From NCBI GenBank assembly GCA_031365465.1, contig JANLYD010000098.1, forward strand, positions 1 to 38,108: 38,108 bases of DNA, given 5' to 3'. Shown in pieces: positions 24,978-32,835 of the stretch. This DNA comes from JABFRJ01 sp031365465. Lineage in GTDB: Bacteria > Pseudomonadota > Alphaproteobacteria > Rhizobiales > Hyphomicrobiaceae. Both the position numbers and the translations under genes were made by a program. The notes beneath the pieces are model-generated. The model saw only the letters and a list, made by a program, of their open reading frames with translations. It searched no databases and was not told where the DNA came from. The number at the start of each line of letters is the position of its first letter. Position 1 is the first letter of the stretch.

Positions 24978-25364
24978 TTACTTGTCGTCGTCTTCGTCGT
25001 CCTTGACGGACGGAGCAGGCGGCGTTTTTTCACGCTGTGCCTGCCGCACGATATTCAAAATTCCGGCTGCGGACCCAAGCAGGAAGAAAAGAATGAAGAG
25101 CAAGGGAAACGTCCCGAACGCCTTATCCAGCAACCAACCCAATCCACCGCCGACAACAACCCCGCCGATCAACTCGGCCGAAATCTTCATCCCCTTCGCC
25201 ATGGCATTCGCCTGGCCCGCATCGCTGCGCACCGGCGTCGCATGCCGTGACTTCGCCGAAGCCAATTTATCGCCGATGGCCGACGCACGCTTCGAAAGAG
25301 CCTCCCGTTCAGCTGCCGACAACGCGTCGGCGGCCCGGTGGCCATTCTTGTCGTCGATCGACAT
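24978..25364 (-). CDS. atpI: AtpI/AtpZ-type ATP synthase assembly protein
   Basis: A 128-residue small membrane protein heading the F0 operon. A charged Ala/Ser-rich N-terminus precedes two helices at about residues 60-110 (AELIGGVVVGGGLGWLLDKA and FPLLFILFFLLGSAAGI), and the C-terminus is acidic, ending in DDEDDDK. Family members help assemble the c-ring or import magnesium. The frame is open to 25478, but ATG 25364 has an AAGGG site and begins the conserved region. A consensus sigma70 promoter lies about 50 nt upstream at 25423-25451, so this is the first gene of the transcript. Confidence 0.9.
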   Translation of the reverse strand: MSIDDKNGHRAADALSAAEREALSKRASAIGDKLASAKSRHATPVRSDAGQANAMAKGMKISAELIGGVVVGGGLGWLLDKAFGTFPLLFILFFLLGSAAGILNIVRQAQREKTPPAPSVKDDEDDDK

Positions 25365-25422
25365 CGGAGTGCCCTTGCCTGAAGGGAAAAGGCCAAAAAC
25401 GGCGAGGTGACTTGCGGCGCGG

Positions 25423-25451
25423 ACCATAGGCATGGGTCCGGGGGGTGTCAA
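25423..25451 (-). promoter_or_regulatory. Predicted sigma70 promoter of the atpIBEGF operon
   Basis: On the minus strand TTGACA (25451-25446) and TATGGT (25428-25423) are separated by 17 bp. The predicted transcription start near 25416 gives a leader of about 50 nt before atpI. It is the best-matching sigma70-type promoter in the window, as expected for a highly expressed operon. Confidence 0.65.
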
Positions 25452-25631
25452 GAATCGCGCGGCCCGGATCGGCTGCAATTCCGGCGGTCAAATCCGCGCA
25501 GGTCCTATCTCTGTAGAGACGGTGCCGACGACCTCGCATGATCGAGAGCGCATCCGCGTGAGGCTTCCTATATACTGGCCGGGTGGACACACCACCAACG
25601 CTCGACGCCAGCTTCCGATCGGTACTTCAGC

Positions 25632-27212
25632 ATGGACTTGCAACTTCTCGTCGCGCTCAACGCCATGACCGTGTCTGCGCTGGTGATTGCGATGATCGTC
25701 ATCTATCGGCCGCGAAATCAACCGGGATGGCTGAGTGCGAACGGACCTTGGCTCGGCGTGAACGGCGGCGTGCTGGCACTCGGCACTTTGGCGCTGCTGT
25801 TGGTGCCGGCATGGGCCGGCACGGCCGTAGCGGTGGTGTTCATCCCGTTCGTGGCGGCGCCGATGATCTTGTTTTCGCAATCCCTGCGGCAGGCGCAAGC
25901 TGGACATTTGCGGACGGCTGCGTGGCTGGCGCGAGGGGCAGCGTGGACGCACCCGACGCTAGCCAATCGTATGCACGCGAAGTTGGCGACGGCGATGGCG
26001 GGGAATGACGAGCAGAACGCTGCGGCGTTGGCCGAATTGGCGGCGGACGCGCCGCGCGAATACCGCCCGTTCATTCAGGCGCAGCGCGCGCTGCTCAGGC
26101 GTGACTGGAGTGAAGTGCTGGCAATTGCGGGTGCGCGCGATGCCGGAGACACGATCATGAAACCGCTGGAGATCAGGGCACTTGGGGAAACCGGGCGCAC
26201 CGATGCCATGGTGCAGAGCTACTTGTTCGGCCGCAGCGCCCTGATCGGCGCGCAGGGTCTGATGCCAAGGCTGGTCGTGCTGGCATTTGGTGGCCGTCCC
26301 GGTGGGGTGGCAGCGCTGCTTGCGAAACGCTTCAGTGCGATGGACGAGGAAACCAAAAGCTATTGGATCGGGCTTGCCCGCCTGCACAGCAGCCTTTCGG
26401 CGTCTGGAGAACGCGTGCTGGTCAAGTTGTCGGCGGAGGCCAAGCGGGAGTCGACACGTCTTGCTGCGCGGCGGCAACTCAATGCGTTCGTGGCACAACC
26501 GCGGCAGCCGTTACTGGCATCGACGGAGGCGAACCTCGATCTGATCGAGCAGCAAACGCTGCAAGAGACGCTCGAGCGCAGGCAATCATTGGTCGCTGTG
26601 CCGGTGACGCTAGGCTTGATTGCTGTCAATCTGCTTGCGTTCGCGGCTGAAGTGGTGACGGGCGGATCGGAGGATTCTGAGGCGCTCATCAATCTGGGTG
26701 CGCTATGGCCGCCGGACGTGTTCGAGAGTGGCGAATGGTGGCGGCTGTTGACGGCATCGTTTCTGCACTTTGGTCCGATCCATCTGTTGTCGAACATGTT
26801 CGTCTTGTGGGTGCTAGGGCGATTGCTCGAACCGATGCTCGGGGCGGGCCGCACACTGTTCATCTATCTGGCAGGGGCGGTGCTGTCGTCGGCCTTCGTG
26901 CTGTGGCTGATGGCCGAAGGCTATACGAGCTTCGGATTGCTGGTGGGCGCATCGGGCGCAATATTTGCTCTATTGGGCGCGGAGACCTTGGTAGTGCTGC
27001 AAAACTGGTGGCGCGACCCAGAGGCCTTCGACCGGCGGAAATTTTCAACTTTGGCCGTCATTCTGGGACTGCAAATCGTCATCGATCTCAGCGTGCCGAA
27101 CGTCAGTTTCGCCGCTCACGTTTCGGGCTTTTTCGCCGGGATGTTAGCGCTTCTCGTGGTGCCCATCGGCGGCTGGCGGCGCACGCAAACCAATTCTTCT
27201 TCCGGAGCCTGA
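25632..27212 (+). CDS. Rhomboid family intramembrane serine protease with N-terminal extension
   Basis: A 526-residue membrane protein. The C-terminal ~210 residues are a rhomboid domain: the HFGPIHLLSNMFVLW motif, catalytic Ser441 in GASGAIFALLG and catalytic His496 in FAAHVSGFFAGM. It should cleave membrane proteins within the bilayer. The N-terminal ~300 residues are unusual: two hydrophobic helices (about 3-25 and 38-75), then a soluble Ala-rich helical region, resembling tetratricopeptide-type repeats, up to about 315. That part may select substrates. The ribosome-binding site before ATG 25632 is weak. The gene is divergent from the atp operon and is followed after 3 nt by the CobW-like gene, so the two are translationally linked. 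Confidence 0.9.
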   Translation: MDLQLLVALNAMTVSALVIAMIVIYRPRNQPGWLSANGPWLGVNGGVLALGTLALLLVPAWAGTAVAVVFIPFVAAPMILFSQSLRQAQAGHLRTAAWLARGAAWTHPTLANRMHAKLATAMAGNDEQNAAALAELAADAPREYRPFIQAQRALLRRDWSEVLAIAGARDAGDTIMKPLEIRALGETGRTDAMVQSYLFGRSALIGAQGLMPRLVVLAFGGRPGGVAALLAKRFSAMDEETKSYWIGLARLHSSLSASGERVLVKLSAEAKRESTRLAARRQLNAFVAQPRQPLLASTEANLDLIEQQTLQETLERRQSLVAVPVTLGLIAVNLLAFAAEVVTGGSEDSEALINLGALWPPDVFESGEWWRLLTASFLHFGPIHLLSNMFVLWVLGRLLEPMLGAGRTLFIYLAGAVLSSAFVLWLMAEGYTSFGLLVGASGAIFALLGAETLVVLQNWWRDPEAFDRRKFSTLAVILGLQIVIDLSVPNVSFAAHVSGFFAGMLALLVVPIGGWRRTQTNSSSGA

Positions 27213-27215
27213 TCG

Positions 27216-28325
27216 ATGAGTTCTGCTATTCCGATGACGGTGCTGACCGGCTTTTTGGGTTCGGGCAAGACGACGCTGCTGAAGCGGCTGCTGGCGGAGC
27301 CGGAAATGGCGGGCACGGCTGTCATCATCAACGAATTCGGCGATGTCGGGATCGACGACGCGCTGATGGAAAAGGCCGACGACGACACGGTGCTGCTGCC
27401 GTCGGGGTGCGTGTGCTGCGCGGTGCGGGGCGACCTGACGGCGGCGCTGGCGAAGCTGCACAAGCAATCGCTCTACGGCGAGATACCGGCGATCAAACGG
27501 GTGGTGCTGGAAACGTCGGGGCTGGCCGATCCGACACCGATCGCACACACGCTGATGACGGACGAAGACACGTATCGCATCTATCAGCTCGACGGCATCG
27601 TGACGACGGTCGACGCGCAACACGGCAGCGGACAGATCGACGGACACTTCGAGCCGGCCAAGCAGATCGCGATGGCCGACCGAATCGTGGTGACGAAAAC
27701 GGATCTGGTGGATGCGGCTGTCGTGACGGCGCTGGAAGCACGGTTGCGGACGCTCAATCGTACCGCGCAGATCTTGCGGGTGGTGAAGGGCGAAACGGCG
27801 GCGTCCGACCTGATCGGGCTCGGCGCGCACGAGCCGGCGCTGACGGGCGCCGATCCCGAGCGGTGGCTTGGGCATCGGGAGACGGCGAGCGGCGATCACG
27901 CGTGCGGGCCGGATTGCGGGCACGACCATCATCATGAGCATGGGCATGGGCATGAACATGGGCATCAAGATCATGCTCACGCGCACGCCCACGAGCATCT
28001 GCACGGCATTGGATCGTTCGCGCTGGTGTTTGACAAGCCGCTCGACGGAAACGCGCTCAGCCTGTCCCTGCAAACCCTGGCGGCTGCCTATGGAGAGAAG
28101 CTGCTGCGGGTCAAGGGTATCGTGACAGTCGAGGGTCAGGCAAAGCCGTTCGTGGTGCATGGGGTGCAGCACATTTTCTATCCGCCGGACGTGCTGCAGG
28201 ATTGGCCGAAACGGGCCGATGGCGAACGCGACAAGCGCTCGCGCTTCGTGTTCATCACGCGCGATCTGGAACGGGCGGCGGTGGAAAAGCATCTGAAGCC
28301 GTTTCTGGGCGAACCGATCGGATAA
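27216..28325 (+). CDS. CobW/ZNG1-type GTPase metallochaperone
   Basis: A 369-residue G3E-family GTPase, a cytoplasmic chaperone that delivers zinc, cobalt or another metal. The Walker A motif is GFLGSGKTT, the metal-binding CXCC is in SGCVCCAVRGDL, the switch/Walker B region is VVLETSGLADP and the guanine-specificity motif is VTKTDL. A His-rich linker (about 228-265), with repeated HGH, HEH and HAH units, can bind several metal ions. The C-terminal CobW_C domain begins at HGIGSFALVF. GGAG nine bases upstream and a 3-nt gap to the rhomboid gene support ATG 27216. No cobalamin genes are near, so a zinc role is more likely than cobalt, although the window does encode a B12-dependent enzyme. Confidence 0.9.
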   Translation: MSSAIPMTVLTGFLGSGKTTLLKRLLAEPEMAGTAVIINEFGDVGIDDALMEKADDDTVLLPSGCVCCAVRGDLTAALAKLHKQSLYGEIPAIKRVVLETSGLADPTPIAHTLMTDEDTYRIYQLDGIVTTVDAQHGSGQIDGHFEPAKQIAMADRIVVTKTDLVDAAVVTALEARLRTLNRTAQILRVVKGETAASDLIGLGAHEPALTGADPERWLGHRETASGDHACGPDCGHDHHHEHGHGHEHGHQDHAHAHAHEHLHGIGSFALVFDKPLDGNALSLSLQTLAAAYGEKLLRVKGIVTVEGQAKPFVVHGVQHIFYPPDVLQDWPKRADGERDKRSRFVFITRDLERAAVEKHLKPFLGEPIG

Positions 28326-28457
28326 GTGCCGCCGGTGTGCCGTGGCGTTCCGGCAACAGTTAACAGGTCCGCATGACGCCGGGCGACGCCGGCAGTTGCA
28401 TCGACAGCGGATTTCGGGAAGCGTTGGGGATCGTTGGTCGCCGAGCGGAACAGGTCC

Positions 28458-28733
28458 ATGCGGGTCGCAATCATAACTGCTGTCGCGTCGTTGGCGATGG
28501 GGGCCGCGTCACTGTTGGGGGCAGCATCGGTGTCGGCGCAAACCGTACCGGGGCAACCGAACCAGGGGCGCGACTGCCAAACGGTGCGGACCTGCAATTT
28601 CGCGCGCGGGGCGGCTGTGCGCGGCTGTCTGTCGTCCTATTCGTGCCGGAGCTGCCGGCTGGTGACATCGAGCTGCACGGTTGGCGGCGGCCAGGGCGTT
28701 TGCCAGCGCATGCGGTGTAACTGGGGCGCTTGA
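28458..28733 (+). CDS. Small secreted cysteine-rich protein
   Basis: A 91-residue protein with a clear signal peptide (about 1-28, ending SVSAQ) and a mature part of about 63 residues with eight cysteines. The cysteines fall in three groups: CQTVRTC, CLSSYSCRSCRLVTSSC and CQRMRC, probably four disulphides. I have the impression of similar small Cys-rich secreted proteins in Hyphomicrobiales genomes, without known function. AGG lies just before ATG 28458; an in-frame TTG at 28434 is the alternative. It is flanked by longer non-coding stretches and may be transcribed alone. It could be an envelope-stabilising or extracellular protein. Confidence 0.72.
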   Translation: MRVAIITAVASLAMGAASLLGAASVSAQTVPGQPNQGRDCQTVRTCNFARGAAVRGCLSSYSCRSCRLVTSSCTVGGGQGVCQRMRCNWGA

Positions 28734-28847
28734 AGCCTCGCACGGACGCGCGGGGGAAACGGCACCGAATCTGTGGTGCCTATTGAACATCGCCGAGCGC
28801 GATGCGATTACGCATGCAGTTTTCCCCCTCGCAAAAGAGACCTCTCC

Positions 28848-29753
28848 ATGACACTGCGATTCGACGGCCGCGTTGCCATTGTCACGGGTGCCGGCAACGG
28901 ACTTGGGCGGCAGCATGCGCTGGCGCTGGCGAGCCGAGGCGCGAAAGTGGTGATCAACGATCTCGGCGGCGCGCGTGACGGCAGCGGGGCATCGCTATCG
29001 GCGGCGCAGCAGGTGGTTTCCGAGATCACCGCCGGCGGCGGCGTGGCGATGGCCAACGGGGCGTCGGTGACCGATGTTGCCGGCGTGGAGCGTATGGTGG
29101 CCGAGACACTGGCCGCCTACGGCCGGGTCGACATCCTGATCAACAACGCCGGCATTTTGCGGGACAAAAGCTTCGCGAAGATGAGCGTCGAGGAATTTCG
29201 CGCGGTGGTCGACGTGCATCTGATGGGCGCGATGATCTGCAGCAAGGCCGTGTGGGAGACCATGCGGGCGCAGAACTACGGCCGGATCGTCATGACGACG
29301 TCGTCATCGGGGCTGTACGGTAACTTCGGGCAGTCGAACTACGGTGCGGCAAAAATGGCGGTGGTCGGGCTGATGCAGACGCTGTCGATCGAGGGCGCGA
29401 AGAATGGCATCCACGTCAACTGTCTGGCGCCGACGGCGACGACCCGCATGACGGACGATATCCTGCCGGGTGCGATGCAGGATCACTTCAAGCCGGAGTA
29501 CGTGACGCCGGCGGCGGTGTTCCTGGCGAGCGAGCAGGCGCCGACACGGTGCATCCTGACGGCGGGGGCTGGAACGTTCGCTGCGGCCAACGTGACGCTG
29601 ACGGGGGGTGTGCACCTGGGCTCGGACGGGGAGACGCCGGAGAAGATCGCGGCGCAGTTCGATGCGATCACTGCACGGGGCGGCGAGGTGGTGCCTAAAT
29701 CTGGTGCGGAACAAGGCGGCAATGAACTGGCGAAGCGGGGCGTTACGCGGTAA
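28848..29753 (+). CDS. SDR family 3-hydroxyacyl-CoA dehydrogenase (MFE-2 type)
   Basis: A 301-residue short-chain dehydrogenase closest in pattern to the (3R)-hydroxyacyl-CoA dehydrogenase part of peroxisomal MFE-2/17beta-HSD4. NAD(P) binding is TGAGNGLGRQHALALASRG with VVINDLGGARDGSG following, a mark of that subfamily. NNAGILRDKSF and the catalytic Ser with YGAAKMAVVG follow. The C-terminal ~80 residues form the extra lobe of this subgroup. The frame is open from 28773; ATG 28848 starts the homology and follows an AGAGA stretch. A MaoC hydratase gene comes next, giving the two activities of MFE-2 as separate genes. Substrates may be fatty acyl-CoAs or, less likely, acetoacetyl-CoA. Confidence 0.85.
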   Translation: MTLRFDGRVAIVTGAGNGLGRQHALALASRGAKVVINDLGGARDGSGASLSAAQQVVSEITAGGGVAMANGASVTDVAGVERMVAETLAAYGRVDILINNAGILRDKSFAKMSVEEFRAVVDVHLMGAMICSKAVWETMRAQNYGRIVMTTSSSGLYGNFGQSNYGAAKMAVVGLMQTLSIEGAKNGIHVNCLAPTATTRMTDDILPGAMQDHFKPEYVTPAAVFLASEQAPTRCILTAGAGTFAAANVTLTGGVHLGSDGETPEKIAAQFDAITARGGEVVPKSGAEQGGNELAKRGVTR

Positions 29754-29926
29754 GCGATTCGCGGACGGGCGCGGGCGCGCACGACGGCTCAAGAAGCGGC
29801 TCATTCCACAGTCGGCCGGATGACTTCTTCGTCGGCTCGACGACAGGAACCGCCGGACAGATGCGCCTACTTCGAACCGTCCATGCGTTCAAACCGACGA
29901 CACTCCTCACGAAAAGGCGCTTCCCC

Positions 29927-30394
29927 TTGGCTCATGACGTCGACTACAAAGACCTGGCTACACTCATCAATCTCGAATTGCCGCCGACGAAATGGCTGGT
30001 GGTGGACCAGGCGCTGATCGATGCGTTCGCAGACGCGACGGGCGATCACCAATGGATCCACGTCGACGAGGCGCGCGCCAACAAAGAGATCGGCGGCACG
30101 ATCGCGCATGGTTTCCTGACGCTGTCGCTGATGAGCGCCATGTCGCAAGATACGATGCAGATCAAAGGCATCAGCCGGGGCATCAACTACGGGTTCGACA
30201 AGGTGCGGTTCACCGGCGTGGTGCCGTCGGGGAGCAAAGTGCGGATGCGCACGACAGTGACCAAGATCGAGGACAAAAACGGCGGCAAGCTGATCACGCG
30301 GAACTGCATCGTCGAGGTTCAGGGCGCGGATGGCAAGGTGTTCGACAAGCCGGCTGTGGTCGCGGAGTGGCTCGGACTGGTATTCCCGGGCTGA
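29927..30394 (+). CDS. MaoC family (R)-specific enoyl-CoA hydratase
   Basis: A hot-dog-fold hydratase of about 155 residues. The catalytic block ADATGDHQWIHVD supplies the Asp/His pair, followed by GTIAHGFLTLSLMS. It would add water to trans-2-enoyl-CoA to give (3R)-hydroxyacyl-CoA. I prefer TTG 29927, because AAGG lies ten bases upstream and related proteins begin close to the DYKDLATL segment. ATG 29861 would add 22 basic residues without obvious homology. The preceding SDR gene likely catalyses the next step. (R)-3-hydroxyacyl-CoA can also supply polyhydroxyalkanoate synthesis, and phaR and phaA lie nearby. Confidence 0.85.
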   Translation: MAHDVDYKDLATLINLELPPTKWLVVDQALIDAFADATGDHQWIHVDEARANKEIGGTIAHGFLTLSLMSAMSQDTMQIKGISRGINYGFDKVRFTGVVPSGSKVRMRTTVTKIEDKNGGKLITRNCIVEVQGADGKVFDKPAVVAEWLGLVFPG

Positions 30395-30459
30395 GACGCA
30401 GACTGACCCAGGGCAGCGCCGGAAACGGGCTGCAAACCGTTCGTAGACGGCGTTTACCT

Positions 30460-30523
30460 TTCAGGTGGCGGGTGTCCTGCCTGAAGGTGCAAATCGCCGC
30501 CAGTGGTCAACCTCGCGGCGGCG
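30460..30523. terminator. Hairpins between convergent genes
   Basis: Two hairpins lie between the MaoC gene and the small secreted gene on the other strand. TTCAGG (30460-30465) pairs with CCTGAA (30480-30485). CGCCGCC (30495-30501) pairs with GGCGGCG (30517-30523), followed by TTTGG. Their position between convergent ends suggests a bidirectional terminator, but U-tracts are short. Confidence 0.4.
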
Positions 30524-30560
30524 TTTGGATTAACTGTAAAGCTGCGCGTTTCGGACTGAT

Positions 30561-30866
30561 TCAACCGTAGAACCGGCAATGACGCACGTCGCCGGGGCCG
30601 ATCCAGCAACGGCGTTCATAACGCCATTCGGGACCCGGACGGCAAGCCCGCCATGTAACGAGCCAAGCCGATTGATGCCAGCCGCGCAGGCGGGTCCACT
30701 TGCAGGGTGCGCCGCGATCGGCGTTGGCTACGGTGACGGCGGGTTGGGTGAGCGGCGGCGGAGATCTGACCACGACGGGCGCCCAAGATCCTGCCGACGC
30801 GCGCTGCGGCGACAGAGGGACGACGAGCGCCAGCGCCAGTGCGACGGCGGCCGATTTCGCAAGCAT
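30561..30866 (-). CDS. Small secreted protein of unknown function
   Basis: A 101-residue protein that I do not recognise. Residues 1-25 form a signal peptide (LAKSAAVALALALVVPL, ending RASA). The mature part is rich in Trp, Arg and Pro and has four cysteines (PCKWTRL, RACRPG, RRCWIG, RHCRFYG), probably two disulphides. ATG 30866 has AGGA upstream. It lies convergent to the MaoC gene, and secB is upstream on the same strand but 171 nt away. It is likely periplasmic or extracellular; no homologous domain is visible. Confidence 0.6.
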   Translation of the reverse strand: MLAKSAAVALALALVVPLSPQRASAGSWAPVVVRSPPPLTQPAVTVANADRGAPCKWTRLRGWHQSAWLVTWRACRPGPEWRYERRCWIGPGDVRHCRFYG

Positions 30867-31037
30867 GACGCGGAGTCCTGAAGCTGAGCGCGAGTGGGAC
30901 CGGAGAGATATTTTTCAACGGCCGCCACCGATAGCGTTCGATAGCTCGGGATTGTGGCGTCTTGCGGGACGGCGCCCTTCGCAGCGGGTTTGCAGAGGTC
31001 GTGTTTCACTCTCGCTGCGCCACCTGCCGCCAACGGA

Positions 31038-31535
31038 TCAGGCGACGGGTGCAGGCGTCGATTGAGCTGCCTGCCGACGCTGCATGTAAAGGTTGGCGAA
31101 GTCGATCGGGTCGAGCAGCAACGGCGGGAAGCCACCCTCACGCGTGATATCGGCAACGAGCCGGCGGACAAAGGGAAACGTGAGCGCCGGACAATTGATG
31201 AGCAAGAATGGTTCGAGCGACGTTTCAGGCACGTTTTCAAGCTGCAGCAACGCTCCGTATTCGATTTCCAGATCGTACAGGACGCCAGCTTTGGCCGAGC
31301 AATGAGCCTTGAGTTCGATCACGCTTTCGAAGGCGTTGGGTCCGACATTCTGGGCGTTGACGTTGACCTCGATGCGAATGTTCGGCTGCTCGTTCGGCTC
31401 GATCTGGACGCGGCCGATGCTTGGATTTTCGAACGACAGATCCTTGATGAACTGGCCGATGACGCGCACGTGCGCTTGCTGGTTCGCCGGACCTTCCGAT
31501 GCGTTCGGCACGTTGCCGTTTTGTGCAGTGGCCAT
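31038..31535 (-). CDS. secB: Protein-export chaperone SecB
   Basis: A 165-residue cytoplasmic chaperone that keeps preproteins unfolded and hands them to SecA. The conserved blocks are QFIKDLSFENP, VNAQNVGPNAFESVIEL, LYDLEIEYGALLQLENV, the CPALTFPFVRRLVADITREG segment and FPPLLLDPIDFANLYMQR. The length is normal. Open frame continues upstream to 31646, but ATG 31535 begins the family homology and has GGA within a suitable distance. It is divergent from the MBL-fold gene. Confidence 0.96.
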   Translation of the reverse strand: MATAQNGNVPNASEGPANQQAHVRVIGQFIKDLSFENPSIGRVQIEPNEQPNIRIEVNVNAQNVGPNAFESVIELKAHCSAKAGVLYDLEIEYGALLQLENVPETSLEPFLLINCPALTFPFVRRLVADITREGGFPPLLLDPIDFANLYMQRRQAAQSTPAPVA

Positions 31536-31773
31536 AAACTTTATTCCGAAAATGCGCAGCGCGCAGGTTAACCGTGTCGTTCGGCCTTGCGCTAACACGC
31601 CGCCTCGCGTCCGGCAATGTGCGGTACTGATTTCCGTCGCCGGCAAGACCGCTTGCGATCAGTCATGCACAATCGCCGAGCCTGCGGTGCGTGGACGCGT
31701 TGGACAACGTGTTGCGGTGCGGTATGACTGCTCAACAGCGCGCATCGTCGGCTGATCACTTCAGGACTATTCA

Positions 31774-32823
31774 ATGCACGCGAAGGTCGACGGCGAGATC
31801 AAATTTCTGCTGGATGCGGCACCGGAGCCGGGTGGTATCAAACCGCTGCTGCCGGGATTATCGTGGGTTCGGGTGCCGTTGCCGTTCGTGCTAGACCACG
31901 TGAACTGCTGGCTGCTGGACGACGAAGACGGTTCCGGCGGCGTCACGCTCATCGACACGGGCGCCGACCGTCCGGAAACGCGGAAATTGTGGACCGACCT
32001 TTTCGAGCAGCATCTCGCGGGGAAACACGTGCGCCGGCTGGTGTGCACGCATGGTCACCCCGATCACATCGGCTTGGCCGGCTGGCTGTGCGAGTTGCTC
32101 GACGTGCCGTTGCAGATGACGCTGGCGGAATGGCTGGCGCCACAGGTTTGGCGTGAGGAGGGAATGAAACCGGCGACGGCTGCCACGCAAGCGTTTTTTC
32201 GCGCGCACGGATTGCCGGAGGCGATGATCGCCGCGATGGACCGGTCCCGCGACGCGCCGCCGTTTTCGATTTATCCGATGCCGTCGAGTTTCATTCGAAT
32301 GCGGGACGGCGATACGATCAAGTTCGGCGCGCGGAGCTGGAAAGTGCTGGTGAACGGCGGGCACGCCGACGAGCACGCGTCGTTTTACTCCAAAGACGAC
32401 AATCTGCTCATCGCCGGGGATCAAATCCTGTCGCGGATTTCGCCGGTTGTCGGCGTGTTCCCAGCACAGCCGCAATCGGAGCCGCTGTCCGATTATCTCG
32501 CGTCGCTCAAGCGGTTGCGCAAGCTGCCTGCGGAGACCATCGTGCTGCCGTCACACGGCATGCCGTTCCGCGGACTGCACGCGCGTATCGATCAACTGAC
32601 CGCTCACCATGCGGCACGGCTCGGAACGCTATGGGAGCTGCTGGCGGTGCCTGCCACCGGGGTCGAGCTGGCCTACGGGCTGTTTCCGAAGGCGATGGCT
32701 GCGAAGGGGCAAACTGTCATGGCGCTGGCTGAAACGCTGGCGCACGCGCACCATCTGGTCGCGAAGAAGCAAGCGAAACGTATCATCGCCGACGACGGAA
32801 CGGTCCGGTTCAAGCGCGCTTGA
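31774..32823 (+). CDS. MBL-fold metallo-hydrolase
   Basis: A 349-residue metallo-beta-lactamase-fold hydrolase. The metal ligands are in order: CTHGHPDHIGLAGW (HxHxDH), His in NGGHADEHASF, Asp in LLIAGDQIL and His in VLPSHGMPF. The last ~90 residues form a helical winged-helix-like C-terminal domain, as in the glyoxalase-II/LACTB2-like group. The substrate cannot be told from the sequence; thioesters or lactones are common. CAGGA nine bases upstream supports ATG 31774. The gene converges on phaR 12 nt away. Confidence 0.87.
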   Translation: MHAKVDGEIKFLLDAAPEPGGIKPLLPGLSWVRVPLPFVLDHVNCWLLDDEDGSGGVTLIDTGADRPETRKLWTDLFEQHLAGKHVRRLVCTHGHPDHIGLAGWLCELLDVPLQMTLAEWLAPQVWREEGMKPATAATQAFFRAHGLPEAMIAAMDRSRDAPPFSIYPMPSSFIRMRDGDTIKFGARSWKVLVNGGHADEHASFYSKDDNLLIAGDQILSRISPVVGVFPAQPQSEPLSDYLASLKRLRKLPAETIVLPSHGMPFRGLHARIDQLTAHHAARLGTLWELLAVPATGVELAYGLFPKAMAAKGQTVMALAETLAHAHHLVAKKQAKRIIADDGTVRFKRA

Positions 32824-32835
32824 TGCGCGCCTGTG

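Noticed and set aside
27900..28010. Short-period HG/HEH/HAH repeats as a DNA repeat element
   Set aside because: They are in frame and encode the His-rich metal-binding linker of the CobW-like protein, so they reflect protein composition.
27144..28292. Antisense open frame opposite the CobW-like gene
   Set aside because: Its Arg/His-rich composition mirrors the coding strand and it has no domain; the sense strand has clear Walker A and CXCC motifs.
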